Numbered from the stretch's first letter, positions 1-11,450 are shown. The stretch is 64,000 nucleotides of DNA from Petrosia ficiformis (GCA_947044365.1 OX345636.1:37411212-37475211); one strand, 5' to 3'. Numbers and translations are program-made. The notes: generated by a model from the letters alone, not told the origin.

Positions 1-336
1 ACGCAAGTTGTACGTGCGTAGTACGTTTACTGTACGGGAACTTTTTATTGAGGGCTACTGTATGTGTGACAAACACAAAAAGGAAATTATTCCCAAAAAT
101 GAAGTGTCTAGAGGTTTTGTGTACGTACGTGTACATGTACATATACATGTACATGTATGTATATAGCATTTCCACATACTTTTCTATGGTCAGAGAATTC
201 ATCCCACATATACATTGAACATATATGTTCCATGGTCCTTATATACAATTACACTTCTCTGCCTTTTCTATGACCATAGAATCCATTCTACATATACATG
301 TTCATGTTAATTACCATTGTCATAGTAGACACTAAC
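1..336. other. Non-coding AT-rich stretch
   Basis: No supportable gene. A block beginning ttttctatgg near 181 recurs imperfectly near 266 as a short direct duplication. Alternating tacatgtaca runs near 120-160 are self-complementary. Confidence 0.5.
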
Positions 337-1310
337 AATAGTAAGAGCAGTCACTAACATCACTATTGTTACATTAGTGACTAATTTCACATTAGTCACT
401 ATTGTCACAGCAGTCACCATAATCACCACAATCACGACAGTAATAATATCACTATTGTCATTATAGACCTTATAGACACAACTTTCATAGTAGTCACTAC
501 TGTAACCATAGTTACAATAGTAATAACATAACTAATGCAAACCCTACTGTCACAATGAGTCAATACTTTCACAGTAGTTTGTCCCAATAGTCAAAATAAG
601 AACATACATGTAATAGCGACTACTGTCACACGAGTCTAAGGATGTGCGATAATATCAATATAGTGAAGTAATTATCGTGATAAGTGATATCAAGAATCTA
701 TATCACAATATAATTATAATATTTTTTATTTTTGCTTTTAATAATTATTATTGCTTGACACATGCGTTCATGCATGCGCAGTTCAGTTTGTACACAGGCT
801 AGCAAGGATGTTGAAGGATAGCATGATTCGTTGGCTCCACTTGTAGTAGCCAAAAGCAAGATCTGGCAGTTATTCAGATTCAAGGTCGATGCTCCAACTA
901 AATAGCAAAGAGGTAATTTGTCATTTGTGTAGGGGTGTTTACCTTACAGTGGCAACATGACAAATCTCTTTTATCATTTGCGGATTTGCTACATGGAGGA
1001 ACACAAAGCTTTAAAGTATCGCGATTATCGTGATAAACTTTATATGATAATTGGGACAGAAAATTTTTATGATACACATCCTTACACAAGTCCATACTAT
1101 CACAGTAGTTATATACTAATGTCACTGGTCACAGTAGTCACTACTATCAGAACCATCACTATTGTCACTACTGTCATAGTATTCACCTTAGTCAGGATAG
1201 CAATAAAATCACTATTGTCACTATAGACCCTATTGTCACAAGAGTCAATACTATCACAATAGTCACTACCTTCACTACTGTCACAATAGTCATTACTGTG
1301 ATAATAATCA
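337..1310. repeat. Degenerate 9-bp minisatellite (GTCACTATT-type), split by a hAT-type element
   Basis: Imperfect repeats of gtcactatt / gtcacaata fill 337-636 and resume at 1085-1310. The interruption is the miniature element at 637-1084. The same family appears on the opposite strand at 2080-2310 and 2648-3560, so it is one long decayed tandem field broken by insertions and rearrangement. Confidence 0.8.
637..1084. mobile_element. hAT-type non-autonomous element (MITE)
   Basis: The left end reads TAAGGATGTGCGATA and the right end is its inverted counterpart, CACATCCTTA. The flanking 8-mers are CACGAGTC (629-636) and CACAAGTC (1085-1092), a 7/8 match, as expected of an 8-bp hAT target duplication. 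Subterminal atcgtgata / tatcacgat motifs also mirror each other. There is no transposase ORF. A GCATGCGCAG (NRF1-like) motif lies near 772. Confidence 0.75.
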
Positions 1311-2079
1311 GGGTTCTATCTATGGGGATATAGGGGTAGAAGCTTCTATCCCAAAGTTATTGAAAGAACTATATACTGTATATATTGATCATTACAAACA
1401 ATTGAAGAAAAGGAAATTAGTCTATTATTCATACTATTACATTGTGATCAGCTGCTAAAACTATCTCATCAGAACAGTAAAAAGGGGTGTGGTCTAGCAT
1501 ACTTTTAATGATTGTGTTAGATCTTTGATAAATAGGAAATCCAACAGATGATATTGTTTTAGTCAGCTCAAAAATGAATGAGAAAATATAGCTCACTGTT
1601 TCAGGGTTATAATCAATGTAATAGATAAACATGAAAATAACAATACTTCTTATAATACAATGTTCAAGAGATGACAATGAACCATGCAAAGATTTTCATG
1701 AGATTCATCAACACATTGTGTATAAGGTCACCCTCTGAATGGTTGTTTTTGATCCCTATATCTATGGTGAATACTTGTAGTTAGTATTAGTTGTTGATAT
1801 GCCATCACAATTTGGGTTCCTACAATTGTTGCATCAGCAACGTGATAAGCATGGTTGGTGGCTAAGGAACAAAGAGGAAAGTGAGCAGCCTTCCCTATCC
1901 ACCTCAAAACCAATCAACAAAGAGGAACACAAATCTACCATTTTGGAGCAAAAAAGTTCATTCCAAGAATTTTCTTGTGTTGTAACAACTTATTACCATT
2001 ATTATAATGTTCATTATCACAATACTCTGAAAACATATAACTGACAATAAAATGTTGAGATAATACTGACAGTACTAAA
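1311..2079. other. Unassigned stretch with short ORFs
   Basis: A minus-strand frame at 1429-1689 (86 codons) and a plus frame at 1799-2044 are open and not repeat-like. Neither shows a recognisable domain or clear splice partners. They may be remnants of a mobile-element gene; no function is assigned. Confidence 0.3.
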
Positions 2080-2310
2080 CTATTATTGTGACACAGGTAA
2101 CAATAGTGATGTCAGTGACTACTGTTACTATATTGAAAGTCTAGTGTGACAGAAATCACCACTGTGACTGTAGTGACTAACGTGAGAGTATTGACTACTG
2201 TGACAGTAGTGACTAGTGTGACAGTAGTGACTAATGTGACAGTAGTGACTACTTTTACAATAGTGACTACTGTGACAGCAGTGACTACTGTGACAGCAGT
2301 GACTGCACTG
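2080..2310. repeat. 9-bp minisatellite field, second block
   Basis: Imperfect repeats of actgtgaca / gtagtgact in the complementary orientation to the block at 337-1310. About 340 bp of unique AT-rich DNA with no gene follows, to 2647. Confidence 0.75.
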
Positions 2311-2647
2311 TAAAAATAGAATTGTTAAAATAACAAATATATTGGTTAGTACAGTTGCAAGGATTTAACAATTAGTTTGTTGTTCAGTATACATACATGT
2401 AAAACCATAGCTATATTGGTCTAATTATATTAAAATACGTAAATGATATATGTACCTATTATAATCAATTATCATGCCTAATATCTCACATTAGATGCAC
2501 AAAGAAAGTTTGGCAACCTAAAATGGCTCAATTAAAATAAATAATCTACATTGTACATCTATTAGACAGCATAAGGATATTGAAATTACAATTATTAGAT
2601 TATAAATACATGTACATGTATATCCATAACAACCTACACAACCAATC

Positions 2648-3560
2648 ATGATAGTGATGTTAGTGGCTGCTATTCCTATCCTGACTACAGTGCCTACTGT
2701 GCCAGTATTGACTACTGTGATTGTAATGACTATTGTGACAATAGTGACTATTGTGACTATAGTGACTATTGTGACTATAGTGACTATTGTGACTATTGTG
2801 ACTATAGTGACTATTGTGACTATAGTGACTATTGTGACTATAGCGACTATTGTGACTATTGTGACTATAGTGACTATTGTGACTATAGTGACTTTTGCAA
2901 CAGCAGCGACTATGCACTAGTGACTATTATTACAATAGTGATATTCTTACTATTAGTATCATTACTATAGTGACTAATACTGTACATTGTATGACAGAAT
3001 GTTATGACAGTAGTGAGTACTACAACAGTAGTGACTAATCTGACTCTATATAATGTGATAGTAGTGACTAATGTGACACTAGTGATAGTAGTGACTATTG
3101 TGACAATAGCAACTAATGTGACTACTGTGACAGTAGTTACAATGACAGAGTAGTGACTAATGTGTCAATACTGACTAACATGACAGTAATGACTAATATA
3201 TGTATGACAGTAGTGATAAACTGATAGTAGAGACGGTAGTAACTATTGTGACAATAGTGACTAATGTGACAATATTGACTACTGTGATAGTACTGACTAT
3301 TATTACAGTAGTGATTAGTGTGACAGTAGTTAATAATGTGACAGAAGTGACTAATGTGACTGGTGTGATAGTAGTGACTAGTGTTCCAGTAGAGACAGTA
3401 GTGACTAATGTGACAGTAGTTAATAATGTGACAGAAGTGACTAACGTGACTGGTGTAATAGTAGTGACTAGTGTTCCAGTAGAGATAGTAGTGACTAATG
3501 TGACAGTAGTTAATAATGTGACAGTAGTGACTAATGTTACAATAGTGATAGTAGTATAAT
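2648..3560. repeat. 9-bp minisatellite (GTGACTATT/A)n
   Basis: The core at 2740-2890 is nearly regular: gtgactatt and gtgactata alternate with period 9. Because 9 is a multiple of 3 and the unit has no stop codon in several frames, long ORFs coding Val-Thr-Ile or Ser-His-Tyr triads appear on both strands. These are by-products of the repeat, not genes. Beyond 2940 the array decays into longer mixed units (a unit of about 120 bp recurs at 3330-3530). Confidence 0.85.
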
Positions 3561-3641
3561 TCAATAGTGTAGAGTCCATTCTCAAAACTATACCACATAC
3601 AGCTGTACATGTAATTATCAATAGTGATCCATATCACTAAT

Positions 3642-4540
3642 TTTATGAGAGACAGGCATATATTAATTACTCGTGTGAATTAAAAGATAAATGGATAACA
3701 AAACTACAATATCTATCAAAAACAACTAACATGAGAATATGTCTTATCAGGGAATGCTTCGACAAGGTGTTTTACTGCATCTTCATCTTTCCTTTTATAG
3801 GCCTTCTCAAGGTCTCTATTCTATAGTACAGAGTATGTCAAAATGAATTAACATAATTAAAATTACAAATACTAATTAATATAATACTAAATACAATTAT
3901 CATTCAGAATTGGTCTAGTTACCAAACTATTAAACAAAAGAACTGTTTTCAAATATAATTGACTATTCATTTTATAATATAATATTTTATGCAAAAATGT
4001 TTTGAGTGGTCTTCTTATATCAATAATAAATCATGATACATACATGTACCTACATTGTATGATAAACAATATCCCACTATCTGAATATTATCATTTTCAG
4101 TTTAGTAACATGACTCAGTTATGATTTATGTATAATAATAATAGCTAGTATCTTGAGTATCATAATATCAACTAAAGACACTGGAACTGTATTGATGATG
4201 AGTGGTGATTACAAGAAACTAATTTCTTCCAAATAAGAGGAAACTTCCGAAAGGGACACAACACATATTAATTCTATAATATGCACATGTACTTATCATC
4301 AAATCTATATAATTAATAATTGTTACAATGCACTGCCTAAAAATTCAAGATTTTTCTTTTCTCTGTATTATTATTCATTCAACAATTTGTAGATTGTAAC
4401 AGAAAAAATGTCTCTATATACCAGGTTCTACATGTATACACCAACTATAAATTAACACTAGGAATACGTATACACAGAACTGCCCCGCTTGCACTAAACT
4501 GTAGGTGTGGTCAATTATCCAGAAAGGTGTGGCTTTAGTT
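3642..4540. other. Mostly non-coding; possible minus-strand exon at about 3727-3823
   Basis: On the minus strand a tract ending actatag precedes a frame with Asn-Arg-Asp-Leu-Glu-Lys-Ala-Tyr followed by a charged helix (Lys-Arg-Lys-Asp-Glu-Asp-Ala). It looks like a repeat-type or ankyrin-like exon but is too short to assign. The rest is AT-rich with nothing recognisable. Confidence 0.3.
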
Positions 4541-4559
4541 ACACAGGTACATGTTGTCT

Positions 4560-4800
4560 TTGACACTTATAATGGCAAGAAAGAAGAGAGAATTTTGTGA
4601 CTTGTTATCTTGTGATTCTTGCGATGATGCAAACATACAATGTACATGGGATTGTCTTGCCTCTCGTTCACTCTCATCTAGATATCGCTGTTTCTGTTCT
4701 CTACCTCTTAATTTCTCCTCTGTCTTGGCCTCTTCTATAGCTCCTGCTCTTTGCTTCCTTTTTCTCAGTGTAGCTAGGCATCGAAATGACGAAGGTGTGC
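4560..4800 (-). CDS. Possible exon, charged helical segment
   Basis: A minus-strand frame of about 80 codons is open here and rich in Lys, Arg, Glu and Gln (for example EEAKTEEKLRG and REQKQRYLDE). This looks like a coiled coil rather than chance coding. No start is convincing because a TGA lies just upstream in frame, so a splice acceptor would be needed. The plus-strand ORF over the same bases is Ser/Cys-rich and looks like its shadow. No family recognised. Confidence 0.3.
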
Positions 4801-4829
4801 TGAAGGTCCCTCACTCATAGTTTCTTCAC

Positions 4830-5390
4830 TCTTCTCTACATTAGGGCAGTACGGTACACGCGGTCAACTGATGTCAACCGATTAACATGCCTGTGGTCGT
4901 ACGTCTAATTATTGCATTCCTAAGCGTGACAGAACCACATATATATATATACAAACTAAGGTGGAGATTTCACTACACTCCCGGATTAAGTGCTTGGCAA
5001 TTACTATATGTTGTATTTAAAGCTCATGTAATATACATGTACATGAAACATACATTTAGCATGCAGTTATCAAGTAAACCAGTCTGGTCTATACATGTGA
5101 TGTGTATAACATGATCTGTTAATCATATCAACTATCAACTAGTAAATTAAGTTTATCAGTAGGACTAAATATATACTAACTCACACTTAATGGGTTATTT
5201 TAATCCTCATTTAGTTACATTAGTTTACATGTATATACATCACCAGTGTTAGATCTAGAAATTTATTACAGGGAGACCTCTTTGTCATGAAAAAAAGCAA
5301 TACACTAATGCTAGCTCATTGCACCAGTTACATACACATTTGGTGAGGAGCATACTCTGCAAAACTACAGTTCATAACACCCAGGAAAGA
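4830..5390. other. Non-coding stretch
   Basis: AT-rich DNA with atatat and tacatgta runs. Nothing supportable. Confidence 0.4.
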
Positions 5391-5391
5391 A

Positions 5392-5595
5392 TCAAATCTT
5401 GGCTTTCCTGGTAGGTGCTAAGTTGCTTGAGTAAGAGTCTCCCTTGCTACTCTCGTTACTATTCTCAACAATATCATCATCACCCTCACAGTTGGGCTCC
5501 ACCAGTGACTGCTTCCTAGAATTAGAACTTTTTCTGGTGATAAATAGTTCAAGATCGACATTTTTGCTACGTTTTAAGCTACTACCGAATCTCAT
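5392..5595 (-). CDS. Small ORF or first exon, 67 codons
   Basis: An ATG-to-TGA frame with balanced composition: a basic start (SLKRSKNVDLELFITRK) and then an acidic Ser/Asn-rich tail. The opening resembles the short basic leader exon seen in some hAT/ZMYM-type transposases, but that is only an impression. No downstream exon could be joined. It could be a leader exon or chance. Confidence 0.35.
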   Translation of the reverse strand: MRFGSSLKRSKNVDLELFITRKSSNSRKQSLVEPNCEGDDDIVENSNESSKGDSYSSNLAPTRKAKI

Positions 5596-5599
5596 TTAA

Positions 5600-6597
5600 A
5601 ATTAATAGAGAATATAGCACATAAATATTGAAAATGAATAATTAATAATCAAGGGCGTTTTCCTTGTTTTAAAGAGTGACTTTTAGCGCCCAAGTCAACC
5701 CTAGATCTAACACCGTACATCACATTAATAGACTACATGTGTATATAAATCAATACTGATTTCTTTTCTTGGTATGTAATGTTTACAAGTAATTTTGATA
5801 TTGATCAACATGTACATAGCTAGTACATGTATATTGACTAGCTAGTACATGTACAGTTACTACTCGGCCAGGGTAATGAAATGAAGACACAATTATCATA
5901 GATATTGTAATGAATAATGATAGCCTACCACAGATCATCTAATCTTCTGTTTATAATAATATAATTTTATAAACATCTGTCATTAGTGACTATAAATTAT
6001 TGTAAAATTGGTCATTGCAATAAGTATAACCAGGAGCTGTTCATGTGCTCCTGGCGTAGCAATAATGTCTTTACTATGACAATAAAATCTAGACAGAATA
6101 TGCATTTGAAGCAAAGGCAATGTGTAATTGCATTAACAAAAATAATAATCACATAAATATTGTACATATACTTAATGCATGTACATATATATTATACATA
6201 TGTATATACATACATACATGTAAATGTTAACAAGGTTTAGTTAAACATTGACATGATAGTTGCTTTATTATTATGAAAGACAATAATCAAAGCTTAACTG
6301 ATCTACTGAATTGAAGTAACTACAATGAAAGTACATATATAACAGATACAATCTTTCATATATTCCGAATGAAATGAGTAATAGAATGGAGGATGGTGTC
6401 CACTAGGATTGCATATCACTTTGTCAGTTTCACAGAGAGAATTGGACTTCACAGTTACCAACACACACACACCATATTCCTTAGAGATGTCATAATCTCT
6501 TTTTTTTAAGGGATTCTGCCATCTCATAATGCTTCTCTTTGATAACTATTTACCCCCCATAGCTCTCAGTATACACTGGAGTAATGTTCTCAATCAT
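5600..6597. other. Non-coding stretch
   Basis: AT-rich DNA with several tacatgta palindromes. Nothing convincing apart from short ORFs near 6303-6527, which lack coding character. Confidence 0.4.
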
Positions 6598-6879
6598 ATG
6601 GGTAACATCCTCCATCCTAGGGATTAGCATCTACACATGATAGGGGGTAAATCTTAACAATGATACAGTAAGACATGTAGGAGCAACTACTATGGGTAAC
6701 ATCCACAATCCTAGGGTTTAGCATCTACACATGATAGGGGGTAAATCTGAACAATGATACAGTAAGACATGTAGGAGCAACTACTATGGGTAACATCCCC
6801 AATCCTAGGGTTTAGCATCTACACATGATTGGGGCTAAATCTGAACAATGGTACAGTAAGACTTGTAGGAGCAACTATT
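6598..6879. repeat. Three tandem copies of a 94-bp unit
   Basis: Units begin ATGGGTAACATCC at 6598, 6692 and 6786 and share tctacacatgat and gtaggagcaact blocks. They differ by only a few substitutions, so the array is fairly young. No coding role is seen. Confidence 0.9.
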
Positions 6880-6984
6880 TTTAATCAACTATTTTCAAAT
6901 TTTATACATGTACAGTTAAAATTGAGTATACAATACAAACATTTTACTGAGAGGTGAACATGGGAAGTTAAAAATAACATACCC

Positions 6985-7374
6985 AATGATACCAGGTAAG
7001 CAAGTGACATTAAAATGGTTGTCCTCCCACAAGGTCTTTTCTCATGAGATAAACAGCATGCCACGAATGGCATGGAATCATCAACCCACATGAGATCAAT
7101 TTCCTCACAAAGTCAACTGGGTGTTCCACATACTTAAATATAAAAGATTATCACTAAATATTCTTTATCACTTGACAGTCTGGTACAGTGTTAATGCAAT
7201 TAGTGATGATGACAAATGTTTGAATTACTGATTTAAGTAATTTAATTAGGAAGTGGTTAAGGTCAGACATGAAGTGTATACATTAATTGTGTATTATAAA
7301 TACAAAACCTAACCTCATCCCTAATTTCCAAAGCACCGAGTTTATACACTAGAGCATACACTTCCTGAAGGACC
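6985..7374 (-). CDS. Two candidate exons of an unidentified gene
   Basis: On minus, an exon at about 7374-7312 reads VLQEVYALVYKLGALEIRDE and ends at a gttagg donor. A second starts near 7135 after tatttaag and reads YVEHPVDFVRKLISCGLMI, continuing to a stop near 7027. The two frames are compatible, and the hydrophobic/charged spacing looks like real protein. I do not recognise the family. Splice sites are weak, so this may be a decayed gene. Confidence 0.35.
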
Positions 7375-7734
7375 TTTCAATACTTCAATAAAGTTATTTG
7401 TATTTATATATTCTAAGCAAAACGAAAACGAGATCCTTATTAATAAATTTATTTGTATTTAAACAAAACGAAAAGGAGATCCTTTCCCTTCCTACTGTAC
7501 AGGAAAATGCTGTACTGAATTCAACATTCTGATCATCCAACACAATTATTATTTTACTCACCAGCCAAAACTTTCCATTTGCTTTTCCATACCCTGTGTT
7601 ACTTACATATCTTATACAAGAAAACAGAAGGTGGAGCATACAGCCCTGTTTTGAAAATTGGGCGTATACACACTGTTAATTAATGTCACGTGTGCTCATT
7701 AGCCAGTGTCGAGTATCGAGTCACGGTAAATGTA

Positions 7735-8152
7735 AAATGAGGAATGAGAAACGGAGAAATCAGAATTAGGAAACGGAGAAATACGGAAAAAAAATAGGCA
7801 GAGTACATGGCTGGGATTGATAGCGTGGTAATATTCGTTTTTGATGCTTAATTTCAGTGGGGTGTGTTCTGTGAATTGCGTGAATAAAACAAATATATAA
7901 CCTTGTTCTGATGATAACCTAACAATGATAGCCCTACTGCCTCGATGCGCTTGGAAACTAATAGCTTTAGCCACCTTTACGGAGGGCTCGCACTACGCGC
8001 TCGTCCCTATTTCCTGGGTTCAACGTTTCTACAACACTAATCATGCATCAAAAACGGGAGAGGCGAATATTACAGTTGACCCGATAGCGTTATCCAACTA
8101 TGTTTTCCGTATTTCTCCGTTTTCTATTTCCGATTTCTCCGTTTCTCGTTAG
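7735..8152. mobile_element. hAT-type MITE with 8-bp target duplication TAAATGTA
   Basis: TAAATGTA flanks both sides (7727-7734 and 8153-8160). The ends carry inverted copies of GAGAAACGGAGAAATC followed by GAAACGGAGAAATACGGAAA, giving arms of about 45 bp with a few mismatches. Within each arm the ACGGAGAAAT motif occurs twice, so the ends look like paired transposase-binding sites. The interior has no transposase. Confidence 0.8.
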
Positions 8153-8179
8153 TAAATGTAGATTGGAAACGCGTGACGG

Positions 8180-8290
8180 ATGTAGGGTTATATGGAAGTG
8201 GTTTGTTTAATATGTTAGCCTCCCAAACCTGTTTGCATGCTTTTTGGGTTTTGACATCCCTACATCCCTATGTTTTTTTTATTATTCTTG
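8180..8290. mobile_element. Solo arm of the 61.8-kb fold-back element
   Basis: tgtagggttatatggaag through ttttgacatccctaca matches the right arm of the fold-back at 61825-62127, with a deletion. The partner arm is missing, so this is a fragment. Confidence 0.75.
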
Positions 8291-9013
8291 TGGATTAAAT
8301 TTTCAAAATCCATTTTTTGTCTCACCTGAATAGAGTGTTAAAGTAGCTATTTGATATTATGATACATCCTGATAGAGATAAAGACAAAGCCACTGTTTTA
8401 GCCACAATGAGCATGTTGAACCGTTCCTGTCGCAAATCAGAAAAACGCGACTAAATATGTGTAAACTATTTGCATTGTCATGTGATATTTCCCCTGAAAA
8501 ACGCATGAAGTAATGGAGGAGAGTGTGCGTGAAGGTGCATTGGGTGTGGCCATGTGTTCATTGCATGTCCATTTATTTCCGTTACATTTTTCGGTTATTC
8601 TGAAGATGAAAACTCACCATGGTTGCTTTATTGGATGGTTGAGAAGCAAATAAAGCTCTCCTGTCATTGTTTAAATGTATCAGTAACAAAGTTAGACACC
8701 ACTAATTTTATTATGTTATAAACGGTGATCGCCTGTGTGACCACTAAATGACTACATTCGATTGTATCTCAAAATTATATTTTAATCCATAAGGCAGCTT
8801 TTCTCAGAGCTGGTTACATATACACTGGATGGTAAGCCAGTGGACATGGGTGCTGCATCCTGTATATAGTAGTCAACTTCACTAAAGCCATTCCTACTAT
8901 GTACTTGTAAGACATCCCAAATTCCTCACTTTTTCATACATATTTTTTTTATTAAACAAAATTAATATTTCAATTGAACTACTTTTGTATGAATGATTAT
9001 CAAATATTATGCA
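8291..9013. other. Diverged relative of the 50.7-kb TA-flanked MITE
   Basis: Blocks such as cctgaatagagtgtt, atgatacatcc and gtatctcaaaattat occur in the same order as in the element at 50688-51075, spread over about 8320-8785. The terminal repeats are no longer recognisable. No gene. Confidence 0.45.
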
Positions 9014-9110
9014 GATGGGTTGTCCTGAAACTCTTATATATTACTGACCAAGGTCGTGAGTTTGTGAATGGGTTGGTCAGTAATTTATAAGAGTTTCAGG
9101 ACAACCCATC
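9014..9110. repeat. Fold-back made from an integrase segment
   Basis: Arms 9014-9050 and 9074-9110 are inverted copies of 37 bp with one mismatch. The plus strand across the loop reads ITDQGREFVN, the second-acid motif of a Ginger/Ty3-type integrase core, so the fold-back arose by inverted duplication of coding DNA. Confidence 0.8.
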
Positions 9111-9234
9111 TTGCACATGACCTATATGGAATACATGCATATTGTATAGCGACAACATACAGCAGCTATTATTACCAATAGTAGGCTCTCTACACCTCAC
9201 ATACACAACTTACAGATCTAGAGTATAAGAATTT

Positions 9235-9425
9235 CGCCACACCAAGTACTGTTTTATCAGGCAAAGAAGCAGCCTTGGCCCGCTTAGAAAAACATTGTCA
9301 ATGTAACAATAAACTTGTTGCCACGTGGGGTTTCAGGCAGGAGACCAATAAGGTCCATACCAACTTGACTCCAGATCTTTGGTTTGTAATTTTTTCTCTG
9401 GCATTGCTCACAGGATTCAGCTCGT
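9235..9425 (-). pseudogene. Ginger-like integrase fragment
   Basis: The minus strand encodes a zinc-binding tail (CEQCQRKNYKP) followed by WSQVGMDLIGLLPETPRGNK, the entry to the integrase catalytic core with the first acid in GMDLIG. A frameshift follows, and FSKRAKAASLPDKTVLG continues in another frame. The next expected block (MGCPETLI, then TDQGREFVN) lies at 9118-9014 but is inverted. The wording of the TDQGREFVN motif is closer to Ginger/GIN-type transposons than to most Ty3 integrases. Only scraps remain, so the element is dead. Confidence 0.75.
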
Positions 9426-9754
9426 GTATATGTATACAATGATTTTGTAATAATACGTATATGTATACATATAATTATACAAAGAATAGGTGTAGTACAA
9501 GAAACTGATTTTTAACAGCAAAACTCAGGTTGAATTGGCTTCACAAGCAATCAACACTAACAAAAACCAACTTAAGAACCTAACCTCTACACATACCAAC
9601 AACCCCTCCCTATATGTACATTTATGATTATGTAGTCACAAACAGTGGCCGGAGAGATAGAAAGAGATGATGATTATATATAGTCAAAAGGAGCCTACGA
9701 TGGAGATGGAGATACATAGAGATGGACGTGGATATAGAACTAAAGGAGAAGAAG
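9426..9754. other. Non-coding stretch
   Basis: Nothing recognisable. There are purine-rich gatgg/gagatgg runs near 9690-9730. Confidence 0.4.
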
Positions 9755-9959
9755 TGATTACAAATGTTTAGAAGGAAAACAAGCAAGGAAGGATGTTGAA
9801 ACAGAAGATGAGATTGTTGAATACACCAAGGAGAAAGAAGTAAGGAAGAACACTGACATAGAAGAGAAGATTGCTGAAAGAAAGGATGTTAATGAAATTG
9901 CAGATACAATCATGAATAAAGAACAAAGAAAGGATGTTGTAATAGAGATATTGAGATGA
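9755..9959 (+). CDS. Possible exon, highly charged helix
   Basis: A plus-strand frame reads EGKQARKDVETEDEIVEYT and continues with Lys/Glu-rich heptad-like spacing to a TGA near 9957. The minus-strand ORF over the same bases is Phe/Leu/Ser-rich and looks like its shadow. No ATG or splice acceptor is firm and no family is recognised. Confidence 0.25.
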
Positions 9960-10179
9960 AGTCAAAGCCAAAGAGGAGAAAATGGTGAGTATATAGGTGT
10001 ACATGATACTACATACATTAGAATACATTCAGTTGTTTAGAATAGATTATGTTGAGTTGATAGAGATTGAGTTCAAACAGATTGATTATGATTTTTCTTT
10101 TATACATCAGAATAGATTGAGTTGTTTGAAATACTAGAATAAACACTATGTTGGTGTCTATGATGTTTATTCTAGTATA

Positions 10180-10520
10180 CTACAGGCACATAAGACACCA
10201 TGGACACCTGAGGCACCAAGGACACTACAGGCACCTCTTGGACACCATAGGAATATCAGACACTAGGGACACCCGAGGTACTAGGAACACTACAGACACC
10301 TCAGTGCACTACAGATACATGGATACTGCAGGCACCTCAGTCATCACAGGCACCTCTTGGGCACCATAGGAACATCAGACACTAGGGACACCCGAGGTAC
10401 CAGGGACACTACAGACACCTCAGTCACTACAAGCACATGAGACACCCAAGACACAGATGGCACCTCAGTCATCACAGGCACCTCTTGGACACCATAGGCA
10501 CGAGACACCAGGAACACATA
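10180..10520. repeat. Complex minisatellite (gacac-cag family)
   Basis: Irregular 9-12-bp units such as ggacactacaggcacctc, cagacacctcag and gacacccgaggta recur in mixed order. A block of about 130 bp (accataggaa to gacacctcag) occurs twice. The 73-codon ORF across it is a by-product of the repeat. Confidence 0.8.
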
Positions 10521-10690
10521 GTGCTATAATTAGACCAATGTGTCGCAGCAACACCATGGTGTCAAATTGGATGGTGTTATGATGATATAACAATGTTATT
10601 ATAATACAGTGGTGCTATAATTAGATCAATATTGTTACTGCAACATCACACAAGGTGTCAAAGTAAACCCAAGAACATCCTCTAGCTATT
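10521..10690. repeat. Short direct duplication
   Basis: gtgctataattaga followed by caat occurs near 10528 and again near 10612, each followed by related cagcaacacc / ctgcaacatc blocks. Confidence 0.5.
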
Positions 10691-10699
10691 ACTTTAAAT

Positions 10700-11450
10700 A
10701 TCATTGATAAATATTGTGTTTCATTACAATAAATTTTGTAGATGTGTATCATGTATTACGAACATTAAAAGCATGGTAGTGTCCACTAAAATCAACTGCA
10801 TTTAGTAGATTTAATAGCAACTGTAATTTATCTTTCACAACATAAATATTGTAAATTTGCCTAAACAGGATTTCCTCATTCTCTACTTGAAGAACAACAC
10901 AAGAAGATTCCCGAAAAGAGACTCCATTTTATTTCACCCAATTTGCTCTAAATGTGTTAAAAAAGATAGTAAAATAGATGTACATGTATATCAAAATATG
11001 AAATGAAAGGACTGTTGAAGGACTCGTTGCTTGCTAACAAATTTTTGTATCGTTGTAACAAATTTCATATTATAATGACACACATATACCCCTTCCCCTA
11101 CCCCTTAACTGTCCAACTTACCAGAAGTGTATTTCTCCAATGAAATATGGGAGCATAACTTGCTTCAACAATGGATGATCAGGAAGTATGACATTCTGGC
11201 CTGTAATGATAAAATGTCTACTAAGTTCATTAAGTCATCAAGTCTATGCATGTTTAATATACAGTTTCTAATTCCTCCCCAGGCAAAGTCGTTTCCTTCA
11301 GACTGAGGTAACATTGGTAAAGTTGATGATGAAGAGATAGTGAATAGCATATGTTGGTGAAATTACCCAACACATTAGCCAGTTGCTTGAAGTAGCGATG
11401 ATTGGGTTCAAATCGCATTGTCCAATGATTAATTAGAGGGTCATACCTGT
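10700..11450 (-). pseudogene. Decayed multi-exon mobile-element gene (WTMRFE family)
   Basis: Three minus-strand exons can be read. The first (from about 11450, after tttaaacag) contains YDPLINHWTMRFEPNHRYFK and LANVLGNFTNICYSLSLHHQ. The second (about 11200-11120, bordered by attacag and gtaagt) reads QNVILPDHPLLKQVMLPYF. The third (about 10955-10760) contains NGVSFRESSCVVLQVENEE with an in-frame TAA shortly before it. The HWTMRFE...HRYFK block followed by a SSCVVL...YHAF tail recalls a C-terminal region common in uncharacterised animal transposon proteins; that family match is from memory. The stop codon and the lack of upstream exons indicate a relic. Confidence 0.55.

Noticed and set aside
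2648..3637. Val-Thr-Ile and His-Tyr-Ser ORFs up to 166 codons
   Set aside because: Produced by the 9-bp minisatellite in several frames at once.
9768..10028. Phe/Leu-rich minus-strand ORF, possible membrane protein
   Set aside because: Composition is explained as the antisense of a purine-rich plus-strand sequence. No supporting context.
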